A stretch of DNA of 61,912 bases, from the NCBI GenBank assembly GCA_019113645.1, contig DXGZ01000066.1, positions 1-61,912 of the forward strand, written 5' to 3'. The DNA is from Candidatus Mediterraneibacter vanvlietii. Lineage in GTDB: Bacteria; Bacillota; Clostridia; Lachnospirales; Lachnospiraceae. A program made the translations under genes and the position numbers. The notes beneath the pieces are model-generated. The model saw only the letters and a list, made by a program, of their open reading frames with translations, made no database searches and was not told where the DNA came from. Shown here one piece after another: positions 61,807 to 61,912 of this stretch; positions within the stretch are counted from its first letter, which is position 1, and each line of letters begins with the position of its first letter.

Positions 61807-61912
61807 GAAAGGTCTAATCCCCCAGCTATGCTGGGGAGAATGGAGTAAGCAGGAGCGTGTAAGATATAAATAAAAAGCCTCCTATGCTAAAATGAGAATG
61901 GTGTCGCAAGCC
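61807..61912. mobile_element. Possible edge of an IS200/IS605-like or other element
   Basis: CCCCAGC-tat-GCTGGGG (61820-61836) is a compact hairpin followed by an unusual non-coding stretch with AAAAAGCCTCC and ending in GTGTCGCAAGCC at the window edge. It resembles the hairpin ends of IS200/IS605-type elements from memory, but no transposase is visible. Confidence 0.25.

Overview
The window looks like a chromosomal segment of a low-to-mid GC Firmicute of the Lachnospiraceae type, a gut, spore-forming Clostridia lineage. The evidence is a YlmC/YmxH-type sporulation gene next to nrdR, AGGAGG ribosome binding sites, sigma-A promoters with the TTGACA/TATAAT pattern, pyrK-pyrD (type 1B DHODH), an ANTAR regulator beside glutamine synthetase, many AraC-type sugar regulators, and a cell-surface protein ending in a degenerate LPxTG-like signal. 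This is inference from gene content; no rRNA is present to settle the species.

Layout. 1-223 is a palindromic repeat that recurs inverted at 55.9-56.3 kb. 0.3-5.7 kb: ymxH-like, nrdR, truA, an exonuclease III, two COG0523 metallochaperone-type GTPases (one fused to a YcgQ-like C-terminal domain) and a PfkB sugar kinase. 5.8-14.6 kb: a raffinose-family oligosaccharide locus with an AraC regulator, sugar ABC transporter, GH36 alpha-galactosidase and a GH13 amylosucrase-like enzyme with a 150-residue Lys/Glu/Ala repeat. The adjoining kinase would take the fructose. 14.6-18.3 kb: glnA with an RNA leader and an ANTAR antiterminator protein, dapF, and a membrane protein. 18.3-19.2 kb: a decayed region with a tRNA-Pro fragment and a frameshifted metzincin protease remnant, then tRNA-Pro and tRNA-Gln. 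19.4-25.4 kb: a DUF5348-like protein, a polysaccharide deacetylase, a TetM-like translational GTPase fused to a Rae1/YacP NYN nuclease domain, an ECF S-component and a dispanin/DUF2752 pair.

25.4-33.9 kb: pyrF-pyrK-pyrD, a 1409-residue surface nucleotidase, a Fst/par-like type I toxin-antitoxin locus, and pyrE. 33.9-40.7 kb: small membrane proteins, a large M29-peptidase-like protein, and purE-M-N-D. 40.7-53 kb: a pentose/deoxyhexose locus. It has a membrane histidine kinase that carries its own cupin and AraC DNA-binding domains, a YesN-type response regulator, an RbsA/RhaT-type ABC transporter, its binding protein, an AraC regulator, an AraA/FucI-like isomerase and an L-rhamnose mutarotase. 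A shared AAATAATACCC-N4-TCAAAA element lies at the same distance upstream of the two transporter transcription units. 53.2-61.7 kb: a GH13_31 alpha-glucosidase, a secreted glucosaminidase-like protein, the repeat cluster, a small hydrolase, an alkyltransferase-like (ATL) protein, a HAD phosphatase, yaaA, and an AraC regulator fused to a degenerate GH39 domain. The last 150 bases may be the edge of another mobile element.

The points most worth following up are the TetM-Rae1 fusion, the type I toxin-antitoxin locus, the kinase-AraC fusion with its candidate operator, the AraC-GH39 fusion, and the palindromic repeat family.
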